Shown here one piece after another: positions 6,115-6,258 of a DNA stretch of 6,258 bases. The notes under the pieces were generated by a model. It saw only the letters and a list, made by a program, of their open reading frames with translations, searched no databases and was not told the origin of the DNA. Origin of the DNA: Phycisphaerales bacterium (GTDB taxonomy: Bacteria; Planctomycetota; Phycisphaerae; SM23-33); assembly GCA_003171235.1 (NCBI GenBank), contig PMYM01000194.1, forward strand, positions 23,169 to 29,426, given 5' to 3'. A program made the translations under genes and the position numbers. Position 1 is the stretch's first letter; each line of letters starts with the position of its first letter.

Positions 6115-6139
6115 TCTGAAATGGCGCCGCCGCTGCCAC
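6075..6139. repeat. Second element with GTGGCA/TGCCAC ends and two internal hairpins
   Basis: GTGGCA (6075-6080) and TGCCAC (6134-6139) bound a 65-base segment; the pairing extends to 8 bases, CCGTGGCA with TGCCACGG. Inside are two tetraloop hairpins, ATCGC-CCTT-GCGAT (6082-6095) and CGGGAT-TGCC-ATCCCG (6098-6113). The layout, length and terminal hexamers match the 69-base element at 3347-3415, although the hairpin sequences differ. This suggests one structural family of dispersed elements. Confidence 0.5.
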
Positions 6140-6166
6140 GGCCAAGGCAGAAGCTGACCCGAGTTT

Positions 6167-6253
6167 TCGGACAGCCTCGCCCACCGGCTACTGCCTACCG
6201 GCTACCGACTACTGCCTACCGCCTACCGGCTACCGGCTACCGAGGGTGTCCGA
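6167..6253. repeat. Imperfect 12-base inverted repeat enclosing the heptamer array
   Basis: TCGGACAGCCTC (6167-6178) is complementary to GAGGGTGTCCGA (6242-6253) at 11 of 12 positions. Only three bases separate the left arm from the array, and the right arm overlaps the array's last two bases. The whole unit spans 87 bases and carries no reading frame of note. It may be a small non-autonomous repeat with terminal inverted repeats, but the window ends five bases later, so target-site duplications cannot be judged. Confidence 0.5.
6182..6243. repeat. Heptanucleotide tandem repeat, about nine degenerate copies
   Basis: Nine consecutive 7-base units, the last missing one base, read CACCGGC, TACTGCC, TACCGGC, TACCGAC, TACTGCC, TACCGCC, TACCGGC, TACCGGC, TACCGA. 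The consensus is roughly TACCGGC, with changes mainly at positions 4 and 6. The array is non-coding. It resembles the short heptamer arrays found between genes in several bacterial groups; slippage during replication is the likely origin. Confidence 0.85.
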
Positions 6254-6258
6254 TAATT

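Noticed and set aside
6182..6243. Possible CRISPR array
   Set aside because: The units are 7 bases long, contiguous and without spacers, which fits a simple tandem repeat.

Overview
The window is GC-rich, densely coded bacterial DNA, probably from one chromosome. Codon use, a TTG start, intergenic hairpin repeats and the protein types would fit Planctomycetota or a similar GC-rich environmental lineage. That placement is an inference from style; there is no rRNA or other marker gene to prove it.

Layout. (1) Positions 1-975 hold the 3' part of a 6-phosphofructokinase gene cut by the window edge. (2) Ten bases later, 986-1948 encodes a CHAD-domain protein, a helical family with conserved His/Arg/Lys that binds polyphosphate. 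(3) Overlapping its end, 1870-3264 encodes a fusion of a calcineurin-like metallophosphoesterase with an HD domain resembling the C-terminal half of Ppx/GppA exopolyphosphatases. These three genes look like one co-directional, translationally coupled operon. (4) 3265-3428 is non-coding and carries a 69-base element with two hairpins and complementary ends, followed by a T-tract that may terminate the operon. (5) 3429-3710 on the minus strand encodes a small tryptophan-rich protein with two predicted membrane segments and a perfect Shine-Dalgarno sequence. (6) 3711-3845 separates it from the divergent gene and holds a strong GC hairpin. (7) 3846-6026 encodes a complete polyphosphate kinase, Ppk1. 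(8) 6027-6258 is non-coding and contains a second hairpin element with the same terminal hexamers as the first, then a 7-base tandem repeat enclosed by a 12-base imperfect inverted repeat.

Biology. The genes suggest a polyphosphate locus. Ppk1 makes polyphosphate from ATP, the CHAD protein probably binds the polymer or its granules, and the phosphoesterase-HD fusion is a candidate for degrading polyphosphate or a related phosphorylated signal. Phosphofructokinase links the cluster to central carbon and energy flow. The most interesting item is the fusion: it keeps the accessory HD module of exopolyphosphatases but has a metallophosphoesterase where the usual ASKHA-fold catalytic half would be. 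Its activity cannot be decided from sequence alone.
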